This document shows positions 1-10,974 of a stretch of 64,000 nt of DNA, piece after piece. Position numbers and translations under genes: made by a program. Positions within the stretch are counted from its first letter, which is position 1. Each line of letters begins with the position of its first letter. The notes below the pieces were generated by a model, which was given only the letters and a program-made list of their open reading frames with translations, made no database searches and was not told the origin of the DNA. The stretch lies in contig OY997588.1 of NCBI GenBank assembly GCA_963921825.1, forward strand, positions 52,398,803-52,462,802, read 5' to 3'. This stretch comes from Erodium maritimum (lineage: Eukaryota; Streptophyta; Magnoliopsida; Geraniales; Geraniaceae).

Positions 1-760
1 CTCATAAGTCCTCCAAATTATTAAGATGGAGTAAACTAAAACTTTTAATCTAATATTGTACTCTTCAAACAATTATTTCCTCGTAAGTCTAATCTTCAGA
101 ATTATTGAAAAGTTTAAAACTAAACAATTAACAGATTCAAACTGATTATAAAACATCTATGGTAGATCGTAATAAACTATAAATTAATTAATAAAAACAA
201 TTGAATATGAATTAACTAATTAACATTACTAATCTTATATTGCATATTTTTTTTCTTGTTTGTGTGTTTGTTCTCCACAAGTAAGATAGGAAGTCAAATA
301 TTAATAAAAGAGTAGAATTTGAGGAAAAAATCGGAATAAAATAGTAAAGAACTTCGAGATAAAAGACAGGAAGTACTTGATGATGTATCTAAACTTATAA
401 CTATGCTCATATTTATATATGATTTGAAAGAGAGAGAAATACGAAAATTATCTAGAAATTATAGAGATTGACTTGAGAGAAGAAAAATCGTTTAGAAAAC
501 AAAATGGAATTAAAACAGCTGAAAAATAAATGTTTAAGTTAGGTTATGTGTTTTGGTTATATATTGGCTTGAAAAAAAATCTCATATACATGGTCGTTAA
601 TTAAAAAGGAACCTTTGATACTTAAATATTAATTAACCATTTGATACATCATGATTATGTTGATAAATGGTAATAGTCCAGTACAAAAGAGTATTTTTTT
701 TTGTTTTGGTTAATTATGGGCCCAATAGTTACAAACTAATTATAATCCATAATCTTTTTA
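1..760. other. AT-rich stretch without recognisable gene
   Basis: The stretch is AT-rich with many stop codons in all frames. I see no coding similarity, terminal repeat or RNA gene in it. It may be intergenic DNA or strongly decayed transposon sequence. Confidence 0.5.
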
Positions 761-1480
761 AAATGTGGCCTTCTTCTTGGGGGAGGCTTTAGGCGGTTGC
801 CTAACAGACCAAGTAGTAGGCCCGGCCTTGCATCGAGACCTAACATATTCCCACCCCGGGGGTGTTAGAATCCTAATCCAACGGATAGGGTTGGTGCATC
901 GAATTTGCATCGATGGAAGGGTCCCGATCCAGCGGATGAGAATAACGTATCCTTGCACATAGTGGTGGAGGCGGCGCAAGATGTAGTGTAGGCGGCAGAG
1001 GCGGATAATAGCGAGGTATTAGGCAGGCTCACGGTGGAGGCCGCGCATGTAGTAGACGGGCCTATGGTGGAGGCGCAGGTGGCGACGAAGAAACTGGTGA
1101 TAGGAGCAGATGTGGCGGTGGTGCTGGTGGTAGCGGAGGAGGTGGAGGTTGCGGCAACTAGTGGTAGTGGAGGAGGTGGTGGTAGTGGCATCACTCGAGG
1201 TAGCGATGGCGGTATTGATGACAAAGGATGAAGTGGGGTGCAAGGTCGTTAGTAATGGTGGAAGAGGGCGACAGCGGTGCAGGAGGAAGTGGTGGGACTC
1301 GATCACTTGTGGTGATGGGATAGCGGAACAATGGGGACCGCAAGGAGGGTGGAGGGAAGTGTTGCATTTATGGAGGTGGTGGACAGGACGAGGCCCGAAG
1401 AAGGATGCCGCACACGACGGTAAACTAGAACTCCATAGGCTAGAGCAAGAGAGGACGACGACTTGCTGCAAACCCTAACA
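761..1480. other. GC-rich low-complexity segment (GGT/GCG-rich)
   Basis: Composition changes sharply here from AT-rich to GGT/GGC/GCG-rich. Short open frames on both strands translate to Ser/Thr/Pro-rich or Gly/Val-rich low-complexity peptides, as expected from a biased repeat rather than a gene. No domain was recognised. It ends in a CCCTAA-type stretch near 1475, just before copia-related sequence on the minus strand. Confidence 0.4.
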
Positions 1481-2015
1481 GAGCCATCCCAACATTTTTT
1501 TGGGGTGTTATTATCATATATCATATAGACCTTACAATTAGTCTAATCAATAATGAAACTCTAACTATCACATATATCATATTTATTACAATCTCCCTCA
1601 AGGTGGTGCATAGATATTAATCATGCCCAGATTGTCATAAAGATAATCAACTAAGTTCCCGAAAGTGCCTTAGCGAAGAGGTCTCATAATAGTTCTCTAG
1701 GTTTTACATATATGGCGGAGATAAAATTTTGCTGAAGTTTTCGTTGACAAAATGATAATCAATCTCAATATTCTTGGTTCCTTCATAAACACATGATTCG
1801 AGGCAATATTGAGAGAAATTTGATTATCACGCCATAACTTTGTAGGCGTGAAGACTTTGAGATCGAGTTCTGAAAGAAGTTTATAGATGCACATTATCTT
1901 ACTCAAAGACTAGGTCATGACACTATATTCTGATTTTACATTAGAGCGAGAAACGACATTTCGTTTCTTACTTCTCTATGAGATTAAATTGCCTCCCACG
2001 AATGAATACTTGAGC
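1481..2015 (-). pseudogene. Ty1/copia RNase H remnant with adjoining LTR-like start
   Basis: Read on the minus strand, about 2010 to 1600 encodes a decayed copia RNase H. A serine-rich VVSRS-like start is followed by a Ser-Glu-Tyr motif, the segment IYKLLSELDLKVFTPTKLW, then a D-N pair and IASNHVF. This matches the family pattern of DN followed by A...NPVFHERTKHIE. The frame is broken by at least one shift near the HERTKHIE part and by an in-frame stop near 1910. Further 3' (about 1600) a purine-rich GAGGGAGATTG followed by TGTAATAAATATG looks like a polypurine tract and LTR start. The family is secure from the motif order; element limits are not visible. Confidence 0.65.
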
Positions 2016-3842
2016 ACTTCAAGTAAGCTGAATTTATAGTAAGTAATTTTACTTCATGTGTAATAACCACTCCCGATCAACGCCAGTCAAATCTGCGAAA
2101 AACGGGAAAATTTAAAATTTTTGGTCAGTCACTTAATTGAGCCTAAATTAGACCCCGAGGGTCATACCGGACTTAAGTTGACCCCGATATCGACCAAAGT
2201 GAGTTCCGGGGGACTCAGAGCAACTTTCTGACCAATTTGGGAAATGTTGACTTTTCGCTGGAAAAGTCAACCGAGCAACGTTTTGGTTCATTCGAGGACC
2301 GTTTTGGATCCAAAAAGCTTAGCCGTCGTCGCAGCGGTCTTAGTTGAGCCGTTTCCTTGTAGCCCGCCAAGTTTCGTAATTTCTTGGAAAACGTGCCCGT
2401 TCGGGGCCCGAAACGTCCGAATTTCGCGAATCTGATTGGAAAATATCTAGAAGATATTTTTCTAAAAAGGTGTGGGACCCACTTGACACTTGTCAAATAA
2501 GTGGTGGTGTTAGGTTTATTGAACAAAACAAAAGATGAGACATATGAGGGGTAGTTTGTAATTAAGTGTTAGTTTTGGTTTTTAATACAAATTAAAAGAG
2601 AATGAGAGAAGGAAGTACACGGCCATTTCAGAAAAGGAGAGTTGTGTAGAGAGAGAAAGTGGAGAGAAGAAATAGAAGGAGGAAAAGGAAAAAGAAAGGA
2701 GAAAGGTTAGAGTTTTGTGATTTCCCGACAATCCGACCGACGGATCGTCTCAACGGTTGAAGAATCGAGCTCACCCCGTCATTCTCTACGGTGAGCACCT
2801 AACCGATTTTCGTTTTGGTACGTTTGAAGTTTTAGGGTTTGAGTTTAAACGGTTTGATTATGGTTGGGTTTTGGTTAGAATTGGCTTAAAGATGAATGGT
2901 TGAGGTTTGGGGTTCGTTAGGAACGTTTTGGGGCGAAAAGGAAATTTTCCTAATTGTGGCCGGGTGGGGCCCACATGCCCGAGTATCGGGTTTTTGTGTT
3001 CGGGTGGTTTAGAACGTTCCCCGGGTCATTAATACACAACCGGATCGAAATTTGGAATTTAATTGTGAAAGTTGTAATTGACGGGTTTAGAAACTTTAAA
3101 CGCTAATTAATTGACTCGGAAGTCGGAATTCGATTCCGTCGAGTTCCTAGAAACCCTTGAATTATTCTAAGACCGTAGAAACGAAAACGGGAATTTTCAG
3201 AGCCCCGGAAGGGTGTTACCAAAACCCGGCCAGATTCGCCATGTCGGGCGAATCGGGCCTTTCCGGGTCCAATATCGACAATGTCGAGTAATTGGGGAGT
3301 TTGGGAGTGATCGACATTATCGGGGTTACTTTTGGGCGTCGGGTTTATTAAAATTCAGTTTATGCCTGCAAGCTTAAAAGAGTTTAAAATTGTGTTCTTT
3401 TAGATCGTGCTACGGACAGAGGAATGGGAAAGCTAGGCGAGTGACCGAGATCACGCCGGAGCTTAATTGTGCGCTTTTGGAGAAAACATACGAGGTAGGG
3501 AAAAGTAGCTGGATCTCGGCCCTGACTAGGGAAGGTTAACAGTAGAATTGCATGTGACACCGGGGTGTCGTGGGTTAAGTAAGTTTATCGAATGTTAGAA
3601 AGGCATGATACGGGAACGTAGCGAATATTAGAAAAGCGTGTGACACTTAGTAGTGTCGTAGGAGCAGAGAACTTATCGATGTTAGAATTACTAGAGGCAT
3701 ATGACCATGCCCGGAGGTTGATTGTGAACTTATCGATATTAGGAGTACTGGAGGCATATGACCATGCCCGGAGGTTGATTGTGAAACTATTGATATTAGG
3801 ACTGTTGGAGGCATCGGTTATGCCGGAGGTTGATTGTGTATG

Positions 3843-4440
3843 TTGTGTCTTGGGTGGCCATGAGAGCCCGTACTTTACTTTTGTGTCTTGGGTGGCCATG
3901 AGAGCCCGTACTTTACTGTTGTGTTTTGGGTGGCCATGAGAGCCTTTACTTTTCTGTTGTGTCTTGGGTGGCCATGAGTGCCCGTGGGGTTGTCGAACCC
4001 GTGTCTTTATTGTTGGTGTGTCTTGGGAGGCCATGAGTGCCCGTGGGGTTGTTGAACCCGTGTCGTTACTGTCGATGTATCTTGGGTGGCCATGAATGCC
4101 CGTGGGGTTGTTGAGCTCGTGAGTTATGGTTGGTGTTTCTTGGGAGGCCGTGAGTGCCCGTGGGGTTGTTGAGCCCGTGAGTTATGGTCGGTGTGTCTTG
4201 GGAGGCCGTGAGTGCCCGTGGGGTTGTTGAGCCCGTGAGTTATGGTTGGTGTGTCTTGGGAGGCCGTGAGTGCCCGTGGGGTTGTTGAGCCCGTGAGTTA
4301 TGGTTGGTGTGCCTTGGGAGGCCGTGAGTGCCTGTGGGGTTGTTGAGTCCGTGTTTTACCGTTGGTGTCTTGGGTGGCCATGAGTGCCTGTGGAGTGTTG
4401 AACCGGTCTTGTTGCTGTTTGTTGAATTTTTCTTGTGATT
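3843..4440. repeat. Tandem array inside LTR A, unit about 40-62 bp
   Basis: About ten imperfect units share the core TCTTGGGTGGCCATGAGTGC (or GGAGGCCGTGAGTGC) followed by CCGTGGGGTTGTTGA and a CCCGTG end. Early units are shorter (about 40 bp), later ones about 62 bp. The same unit type recurs in LTR B at 14400-14700, so the array predates the split of these copies. A second, shorter duplication (GGCTGGC...CGAGTTCGAGTCTCGGG, two copies) lies at 4530-4640. Confidence 0.8.
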
Positions 4441-5070
4441 GTGATTGTGTTTGCCCGAGGTTAGTGACCCGACTTCGTGTCGGGAAGTGGTGTGGAATTT
4501 GGCTGGCTTACCTGATAGGGATCGGTAAGTTGCGAGCGTTCTTTGGCTGGCCTAACCGAGTTCGAGTCTCGGGAGGTTGCGAGCGTTCTTTGGCTGGCTT
4601 GACCGAGTTCGAGTCTCGGGAGGTTGTGAGCGTTTTTAGGCGATGAGAGGACAGCTCCCCTTCCGACTAGCTATCGGAAAAGCAGCGATGTATATATCGC
4701 CAACAGGTCGACCGCCTGGAGCCTAACAAGGATCGGCAAAGCGCGTGTGGCAGGCTCGAGCCCAGCCGGTTAGCAACCGGCACTGAGCAACTGACAGGAG
4801 TGCGATCCTTTGTGATCTTGTTTGGTGTGCGATCCTTTGTGATCTTGGGTGTTGCGTGGTGGTCTGTCGTGTCTTTGGAGGAAGTCGTCGATCGTTGTGT
4901 TGAGTCTACCTTACGTGTCCGAGTGTTGAGTCGGCTGAGGAAAGTATCAGTGTGTGGGTGTCGGTCGGGTTACTTGAGTTTGGGGGACTGTATTCCCGGT
5001 GTTGGGTTTGGTTTTGGTGTTACCGGCTTTGTCTGCTAAGTATGCCGTAGTCAGTCTGTTATCCGTGGTG

Positions 5071-5108
5071 GTGAGCGAACGCTCACCCCTAGCTACTTTT
5101 CCTACAGG
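5071..5108 (+). promoter_or_regulatory. LTR stem-loop plus splice-acceptor-like TTTTCCTACAGGT
   Basis: GTGAGCGAACGCTCAC (5071-5086) is a perfect 7-bp inverted repeat with a 2-nt loop. It is followed after a short gap by TTTTCCTACAGGT, which resembles a plant 3' splice site. The same arrangement occurs near the 3' end of LTRs B, C, D and E. The function is unknown. Confidence 0.55.
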
Positions 5109-5365
5109 TACTGATCACAGGACAGACTAGGTGAGCTCTCGAAGCTTGAGGAGCTAGGAGCGGGGACTGAGTTTTATCTTTTGAGTCTAGTGACGGATAC
5201 CATGTACCTTGTCGATTTGTTGGGACGTTTTTGAGTTGTAAATATTATTTTGATTAACTAATTGGAGATTTTAAAGTGTTTATTCAAAACGGGTTTCAAA
5301 TGTTTTATGATTTTAAATGTTCGCGTCCCGAGTTCGGTTTACTGAAATTGGGGCGTGACATCATG

Positions 5366-5725
5366 CATTTCAAACTGTAGGCCTTAAGAGAATGTGGTAG
5401 AACCCTCTCGCTCGCCACGGGGAAGGGGGGGGGGGTATGACACTTTCTAATCGGGCTCTCTCCAAATTTACAAATTCGTTTACTCCCCACTACGACACCT
5501 ACATTCAAGCATACCACAAAGAGAAGGACAACAACATAAATAACATTGAAAAAGTGGTATGCTTTCAATTAGTATTAGAGTGTGGTTTTTTCATTTTAAT
5601 CATATATGAAATTAGTTTTTACGATTGATATATATTTGTATACATATACACTATTTTTGGTTAAAGTCGTATATATACATATATGAATATATATATTATA
5701 CTCGGGTAGTGACTACAAAATCATA
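5366..5725. other. AT-rich spacer with poly-G run
   Basis: No gene is recognised. A run of about 11 G (near 5426-5436) and TA-rich microsatellite sequence (about 5625-5700) are the only notable features. Confidence 0.5.
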
Positions 5726-6029
5726 GGGTTAATTACCTTTCGTACCCCTTAGGTATTGGTAACACTCCTTTGGTACCCTGATGTGTTAGTAACGCTCTGG
5801 ACAAAATTTTGGTCAAGTTTACGCCATTTTGATGTTATGTGACCAATTCATATGGGGTATTAAATGTTCTGTTATCAATACATAAGGGGTATTAAATGAT
5901 CTGTGACCAATTCATAAAATGTATTAAATGTGTGTTACCAAAACGTAAGGACTGTTATTGAATGTTATAAAACTTTGGGGTGCTAAAGGTATATTACCAA
6001 TTTAAAAGGGGTACAAAAGGTAATTAACC
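5726..6029. mobile_element. MITE with long inverted repeats
   Basis: The ends are inverted copies: GGTTAATTACCTTT at the left and AAAGGTAATTAACC at the right. Inside them is a mirrored set of GGTACCC/GGGGTAC-type motifs, so the roughly 0.3-kb sequence can fold on itself. The flanks AAAATCATA and ATAATCGTG agree at 6 of 9 positions, a decayed 9-bp duplication that would fit a Mutator-like element. There is no coding capacity. Confidence 0.65.
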
Positions 6030-6091
6030 ATAATCGTGATTTTTTTATGCCATATGTGTTTACAATGTGTTCTTGTCATGGCTATTGTGAC

Positions 6092-8400
6092 GTTTTTTTT
6101 TATAGGCGAGGGGAAATTTTCATTATACTATAAGGAGGAGTACAATGAAAAGCAGAATACGAAGTCAAAGTGACCGATTCTCAAAAAACAATAACGATAA
6201 AAAACGAAATAACAGAAAATACTAAAGCTTGCAAACATAAGAGACACCAGACTTCAGTAAAAACACTGGGAAAGGTCGAAACCGCTCTCCACTATCCCAC
6301 CATACCACGGAAACGGACCCGATTTCCAATCCATAAACGAAGAACCCAACAGTCAAGAACTGGTACTCGAAGAGAGATAAAGACAGAGACTGTACCTTCA
6401 AACAAAGGCACCTCCAAAGGACCGATGCCTTTAACAGATCTAGGAGGTAGCTAACAACTGCTCAGAAAGAAGTTGAACTCAAACACTGCGAAAGCCTCCT
6501 AGCAACTCTATCATCCACATGAACCCAAGTCTCATTTTAAGGTCAAACGAGAAGGAGCTGAAATTAAGGCTTCCAAATCCTCATCTTCACAAATGTCTTC
6601 GTACAAATCATCCTCATCCACTTCCAAATCCACCCGCTCAGGAATTTCCAAGTCCAGATTATTAAACTGTTCGATCGCAGACTCATCTGATTTCAAAGCT
6701 TTAATACCAAATTGTTTCACATAATCCCAGGTACTTTGACGAGAAGCTCTTTCTTTACTTATCAACTGGAGTACCAGAGTCTGATATGAAATTGAAGGCT
6801 TAGACTTCTTCAAACCTGTAGTTTTATGAATCCATACTTGTGGAGCACGCAAGACTGGTTCCAAATGAGTTCCAGATGTAGACTGAATTAAAGGTGATAC
6901 GTCTACTCCCAAAGGAATTGTGGATTTAGAATTTACCACTTTAGAAAATGACTTGTCTGAGGAATCAGAGATTCCCACTTTAGAATAAGACTTATCCTCC
7001 AGAGCAGTCTGATCTTCTTGACTAGCCCAGTCATTATCCGATGACGTATCCGGCAGGCTTACAGTAGGGAAAAACCTCTCCGGAACTGCTGCGATGTCCA
7101 CTCCTGAAACAGAAATCGGAAAACTAGAGGATCCCAATACAAAATTTAAGTTCATCGAAGTAATTTTGGAATTTCTATGAACCAAGATGAACGCTTTATC
7201 AAAAGAAGCCGACTCAGGGTTCGAATCACAAATGTGATACAAAACAGTACCCAAAGACTTTCCAATTGATAAAATAGACTCTTCATTTCTCCCATGGAAA
7301 GGGATACCCTCCACCACAGTCCACTGAAAAAAACCTCCCATAGTGACCAAAATGCCTGAATTACTTATCATCTCAAACCATGGTTTCAAACGCGCCCAGT
7401 TTTCCTCTTCTAAAGTGTCCCTGAGAGAAGGATTTATGACTGTTAGTAGAAAAATACGATGCCCAAAAGAACGCAATACCACATCAACCAAGCCCATAGA
7501 CTTGAGAACCGTTTTATATTGAGAAGAGTTCCAGTTATTATGAGCCAAAACCAATACTCCTGAAAGAGCCATATCTTTGGCTCCCGCCACAGAAGAACCA
7601 AGAACATTCAAAACATTATGTGGTTTTGGAACCCAATTCTGCGTGGCCTTTGGAGGAGATTTCCTAGGTATGGAGCTTGCTGGTCTAGCGAGATCTACCA
7701 ACAATTTGTAACCATCCTGTCGTGTTCCATTAAAAGCCTCAATGGTTTCTTGAGCTAGACCCGGTTTCATTGTGACAAAACCAAAGAATTTACCAGAGCG
7801 ATTAGATCTCTTACACACGAAACAGGAATCAACACCTTCAGGGCCTAAAAGATTTTTAAGCCAAGTCTCAGATCTTCCCGGAGGAATATTGCATATGAAC
7901 AACTTCTTTCCTTCCACATAAGCTGCTAGAGGGGGAGTCTCGGAAACGGTTTCCTCCTCAATATTTAAAGGTGATTTTTTGGAAGACTCAAAAAACTGAA
8001 CCATAAAAGAGACTCTCCCAATCTTAGGCAAACGCTCCGGACTCAAGGTTTGAGCGACAGGATCAGCCTGTAAATGACCTGTCTCTCCAGGAGCTTTGAT
8101 GGTGGAAAATTCTCTGCTAATAGAGCTTCCACTCGGAATAACCACAACCGATTGAGGGCGAACCTTCTTCACCGCTGAAACATTTTCAAACATCGGAGCC
8201 TTTCCTTTCCTACTGTCCCTCTTCATACTCTTTTTCTGTGCCGATCTCAGAACCCACAAAAGAGAATCCTTCAATAGCATAGGATAAACCAAAACCAGCA
8301 AAATGTAGCAGAGCTTTAACAACACAATGCAGTACCTTGCTCGGAATGGTCGGAGAAGCAACACAATGGAGATTGGAAAAATACCAAACTGTATTATTAC
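6092..8400 (-). mobile_element. LINE derivative containing ORF1 only
   Basis: On the minus strand an intact ORF1 (8364-6532) is followed by about 430 nt of U-rich 3' untranslated sequence. It ends in TATAGTATAATGAAAATTTC and then a poly-A tract (poly-T at about 6093-6101 on the plus strand), the usual appearance of a plant LINE 3' end. No endonuclease or reverse-transcriptase ORF2 lies between ORF1 and the tail. The 5' limit is uncertain (about 8400). Confidence 0.6.
6532..8364 (-). CDS. LINE ORF1-type protein: RRM followed by DUF4283-like domain
   Basis: This is an uninterrupted 610-codon frame. A better start may be Met47 (8226), because residues 1-46 are hydrophobic and untypical while a basic segment (MKRDSRKGK) follows Met47. 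An RNA recognition motif spans about residues 153-228, with RNP2 LFICNI (155-160) and RNP1 GKFFGFVTM (191-199). Residues of about 265-430 resemble the DUF4283-like region found in plant LINE ORF1 and related proteins, with WARLKPWFE and a hydrophobic GFFQWTVVEGIPF segment. A Ser-rich linker and an acidic C-terminus (DEDDLYEDICEDEDLE) follow. No zinc knuckle is visible. ORF1 proteins of this kind bind element RNA and act as chaperones. It is intact, unlike almost every other transposon gene here; either the insertion is young or the frame is maintained. Confidence 0.7.
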   Translation of the reverse strand: MLLLRPFRARYCIVLLKLCYILLVLVYPMLLKDSLLWVLRSAQKKSMKRDSRKGKAPMFENVSAVKKVRPQSVVVIPSGSSISREFSTIKAPGETGHLQADPVAQTLSPERLPKIGRVSFMVQFFESSKKSPLNIEEETVSETPPLAAYVEGKKLFICNIPPGRSETWLKNLLGPEGVDSCFVCKRSNRSGKFFGFVTMKPGLAQETIEAFNGTRQDGYKLLVDLARPASSIPRKSPPKATQNWVPKPHNVLNVLGSSVAGAKDMALSGVLVLAHNNWNSSQYKTVLKSMGLVDVVLRSFGHRIFLLTVINPSLRDTLEEENWARLKPWFEMISNSGILVTMGGFFQWTVVEGIPFHGRNEESILSIGKSLGTVLYHICDSNPESASFDKAFILVHRNSKITSMNLNFVLGSSSFPISVSGVDIAAVPERFFPTVSLPDTSSDNDWASQEDQTALEDKSYSKVGISDSSDKSFSKVVNSKSTIPLGVDVSPLIQSTSGTHLEPVLRAPQVWIHKTTGLKKSKPSISYQTLVLQLISKERASRQSTWDYVKQFGIKALKSDESAIEQFNNLDLEIPERVDLEVDEDDLYEDICEDEDLEALISAPSRLTLK

Positions 8401-8829
8401 TTAAATCACAACATTGAGTACTGTATAACCACTGATTTGATTCTAAGCAAGTGTATTTGTTACGAATGTGAAACACTTCAATGTTTCTGTCACGTCACAT
8501 GTGTATCACTATACAAGAATCGACGATTGCTCGTACCTGATGTTGATGAAAGTCCGGCTACAAAGTTCTGGAGAGAGGTTCGAGGTCCTGTTTTGCCGGC
8601 GAGAGCAGACGCAAACTGAACCGGGCAAGACGTTGGAGCGACGTTTCGCACCCTGACGTTGATATGCTTATAAACATAATAATATGATGATATATACATA
8701 TATACATATATATATGTATGTGATGTTATGTCTTTTGTGAACTCATGATATATGCATGACTATTGCTTATGGTTGTGTAGTATGTTGTGTTGTTTTGTAA
8801 TAACCCTTGAAGTCACCTCATTGTATTTC
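8401..8829. other. Spacer with TA microsatellite
   Basis: No gene is recognised. Short frames at 8437-8656 are not supported by any family resemblance. TATACATATATATATG-type microsatellite sequence occupies about 8680-8720. Confidence 0.45.
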
Positions 8830-10095
8830 AATTTTTTTTATCTACAAAACAATATTATAAATCTCTCTTTTCAAAGGTTGAAAAGAGAGGACAAAAGTCT
8901 CTAGCTACAGAGACAATACAAGTGTTTTTGATCAACCAAATACAAATAATTACCATCACACTTACAAGCAAACATGAGTGCAATAAAATGTAAAAACCCA
9001 ATTACGTCAGAAGAATAAGCACTGATAAGGATGAGGTGATTATAGACTTGAAAATCAGGATAGATGAAGTGTCAAACTTGATTGCAGGTTATGGACATTG
9101 GATTGAAGTAGCCAACACTCTGCCTTGATCCTAAAGCAAACTAGATATTATGTTGACTTGGGACTCAAGCAAGGTGAAAATCAGCCCCAATTTGCAGCAA
9201 ACTCAATTCGATCACATAAGTAAGGTCTAGAAATGCTACTTCAAATGTGGTAACTCTTAAATCCTCAGCCTTTAGATGTGTTCATTGGATGACTTCAGTA
9301 ACAGAGCTTATGTGAGTTCTAGTTCTTCCAAAACTTTCAGCTAGAACAGGTGGGTTAGAGATCCTTGGAAGTACTTGCAAATGAGCCAACCCTGTTGTGA
9401 AAAAAACAAAGGATTGACAGGATTAAAATACCAGGGCCAAAATGGAAGTAAGAGAACCAACCAACCAAACAAACACAAGAAAAAACAGACATCCCAAACA
9501 CACAGTAGAAGGACAGACTCAAAACACACATACCTAGACTACTACCCACACACAAAAAGGATAAACACCTAAAAAAAATACCCACACACAAGGAGACAAC
9601 TAAGAGTAACCGAAAAGACCCCACCTCACAAAAGAAACCTAGAGACCACTCCTCACCACTCTTCCCAGAACCACCCAAGACCCAACTCCAGCCAAGCCCC
9701 AGGAAAAAATAAGAACCAGTAATCAAATCAGCAACCAAATCCTCCAAAACAAAGCAACCAAAGAGATAAGATCAGCATTTGCATCTTCCAGAATCTGATA
9801 CCACTTGAGGCCCAAAAACCACTATCAGCCATCTAGATAAGCAAGTATGATGATGCTCAGTGTATGTGTTTGTGAGACAAACGCTTTAGAGGAGAATTTA
9901 ACCATTCCTCAAAGGAAAATGATAAGAGGAGGAGAAAGAGGACCATTCCCAAGAATAAATTTTGCTTTGAATTTTAGCTAAGATTTCAGCTGAGGTAAGT
10001 TCCACATTGTTAATAACTCTGTCATTCTTGGCAAGCCAAATTAGCCAGCAAGAAAGTTTTAGAATATTCCCCCAAACCCTTCTGCAAATGCCTTA
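8830..10095 (-). mobile_element. 3' end of a LINE (ORF2 C-terminus, 3' UTR, poly-A)
   Basis: Read on the minus strand, the ORF2 C-terminal fragment (10095-9898) is followed by about 1 kb of GT/TTG-rich 3' untranslated sequence. The element ends at a poly-A (poly-T at 8831-8838) after a segment that contains TTTTCAAAGGTTGAAAAG and GTCTCTAGCTACAG. A related end sequence is found at 31424-31540, suggesting both come from one LINE family. The 5' part is missing, as in most LINE insertions. Confidence 0.6.
9898..10095 (-). pseudogene. LINE ORF2 C-terminal fragment
   Basis: In one minus-strand frame, about 62 codons read VWGNILKLSCWLIWLAKNDR, then VINNVEL and KIQSKIYSWEWSSFSS, closing with a stop at 9898-9900. 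This W..ILKLSCW.IWLA.NDRV.N pattern is characteristic of the region after the zf-RVT zinc finger at the C-terminus of plant LINE reverse transcriptases. Nothing of the polymerase domain is present upstream, so this is a 5'-truncated copy. Confidence 0.7.
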
Positions 10096-10129
10096 GAACC
10101 AGGAGCAAAATAGAAGCTTTATGTTATAA

Positions 10130-10595
10130 ACATGTATTTTGTTCCTTTTTTTAGTTCTCTTTGCATGTTTGATCTTATTTTCTTACAATTCACATTTTTT
10201 GACAGGATAGAGGAATTTATCGGTGTATTTCAAGTAAAGGCCAAAAAGGTTATGCAGGACAAATGCGAAGATTTTTCCTCGTCCGTACTTCAGCCACTTA
10301 CTCTACATCAAAAGGTTCCTCTTATCGAGCTAGTGACCGATAAAAAACAGAAGGGTCGCATGTAGTCGAGGCTCGGGGAGAAAATTAAGCTCCCAACAGT
10401 GAAGGAGACTTTGGATGGTGGTTATTGCTGTAGTGCGATGTCTGGCAGTTCATCGGAGGAGTTGCAAGAGTTAAAGGCTCACATTGTTCACATGGAGGAG
10501 CAGTTTCTACAAAAGGGAGGAAGCTTTGCGCTAGCAAATGGAGGCCCAAGTAGTATAAAAAGTTAAAGCTGCCTTACAAACCACTCAAGTTGAGA
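10130..10595 (+). pseudogene. Probable CACTA (En/Spm) gene C-terminal remnant
   Basis: A pyrimidine-rich TTTTTTGACAG acceptor-like sequence (about 10195-10205) is followed by an open stretch to a stop at 10365. After that stop the same strand still encodes EELQELKAHIVHMEEQFLQ, a Gln/Glu-rich coiled-coil-like segment typical of the C-terminus of plant En/Spm-type proteins. The reading is broken by the TAG at 10363-10365. The adjoining CCGTCGG-type repeat array (10975-11440) supports a CACTA origin. I cannot name the exact protein. Confidence 0.35.
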
Positions 10596-10974
10596 TGATG
10601 AAGGCGTGCTTTAAAATAATGATGCACTCCCAATCAACCGCTTTCCCATCATCTATTGTCCCACTGTCCACCCTGTCGTCGTCCACCCTACCCCGACCTC
10701 CCTTCGTAATGTTTGTACTTTCTCAACGTTTGCTCCAAACTTTTTTATTATATTTCCTGAGAAAAAACTATGGCAACTTTGTGAGGTTGTTGTATGTGAT
10801 GAGAAATTATGGATTACTTGTGTGTAGTTAATAAGAATTGCACTGGTTTTGTGTTCATTGGCAAAATGATTACATCACAGGGTTCTAAATGCCGGTGAAA
10901 TGCACGTCTGGGTGCTGGATTTCCAGATATTTTTTTGAATATGATATTTCACTTGGCCGATGTATGAATAGTTG

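Larger units (their letters stand above)
2059..5360 (+). mobile_element. Solo LTR A of a large Ty3/gypsy-type element
   Basis: A 3302-bp segment starts TGTAATAACC and ends GGGGCGTGACA, flanked by a perfect 5-bp duplication TCATG (2054-2058 and 5361-5365). No second LTR, primer site or pol lies inside, so it is a solo LTR, the usual product of recombination between two LTRs. It is similar along most of its length to solo LTR B at 12721-15806, and its 3' end is shared with LTRs C, D and E. It contains a G+A-rich leader-like part (about 2600-2710), two tandem arrays (3843-4640) and a stem-loop at 5071-5086. Assignment to gypsy rests on the shared end with elements D and E, which carry gypsy gag/RT remnants and an initiator-Met primer site. 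Confidence 0.85.

Noticed and set aside
765..1480. Glycine/alanine-rich or proline-rich coding region
   Set aside because: Open frames on both strands come from GGT/GCG-biased composition; no start context or domain supports a gene.
6170..6454. 94-codon plus-strand frame
   Set aside because: It lies in the 3' untranslated part of the minus-strand LINE derivative and shows no family resemblance.
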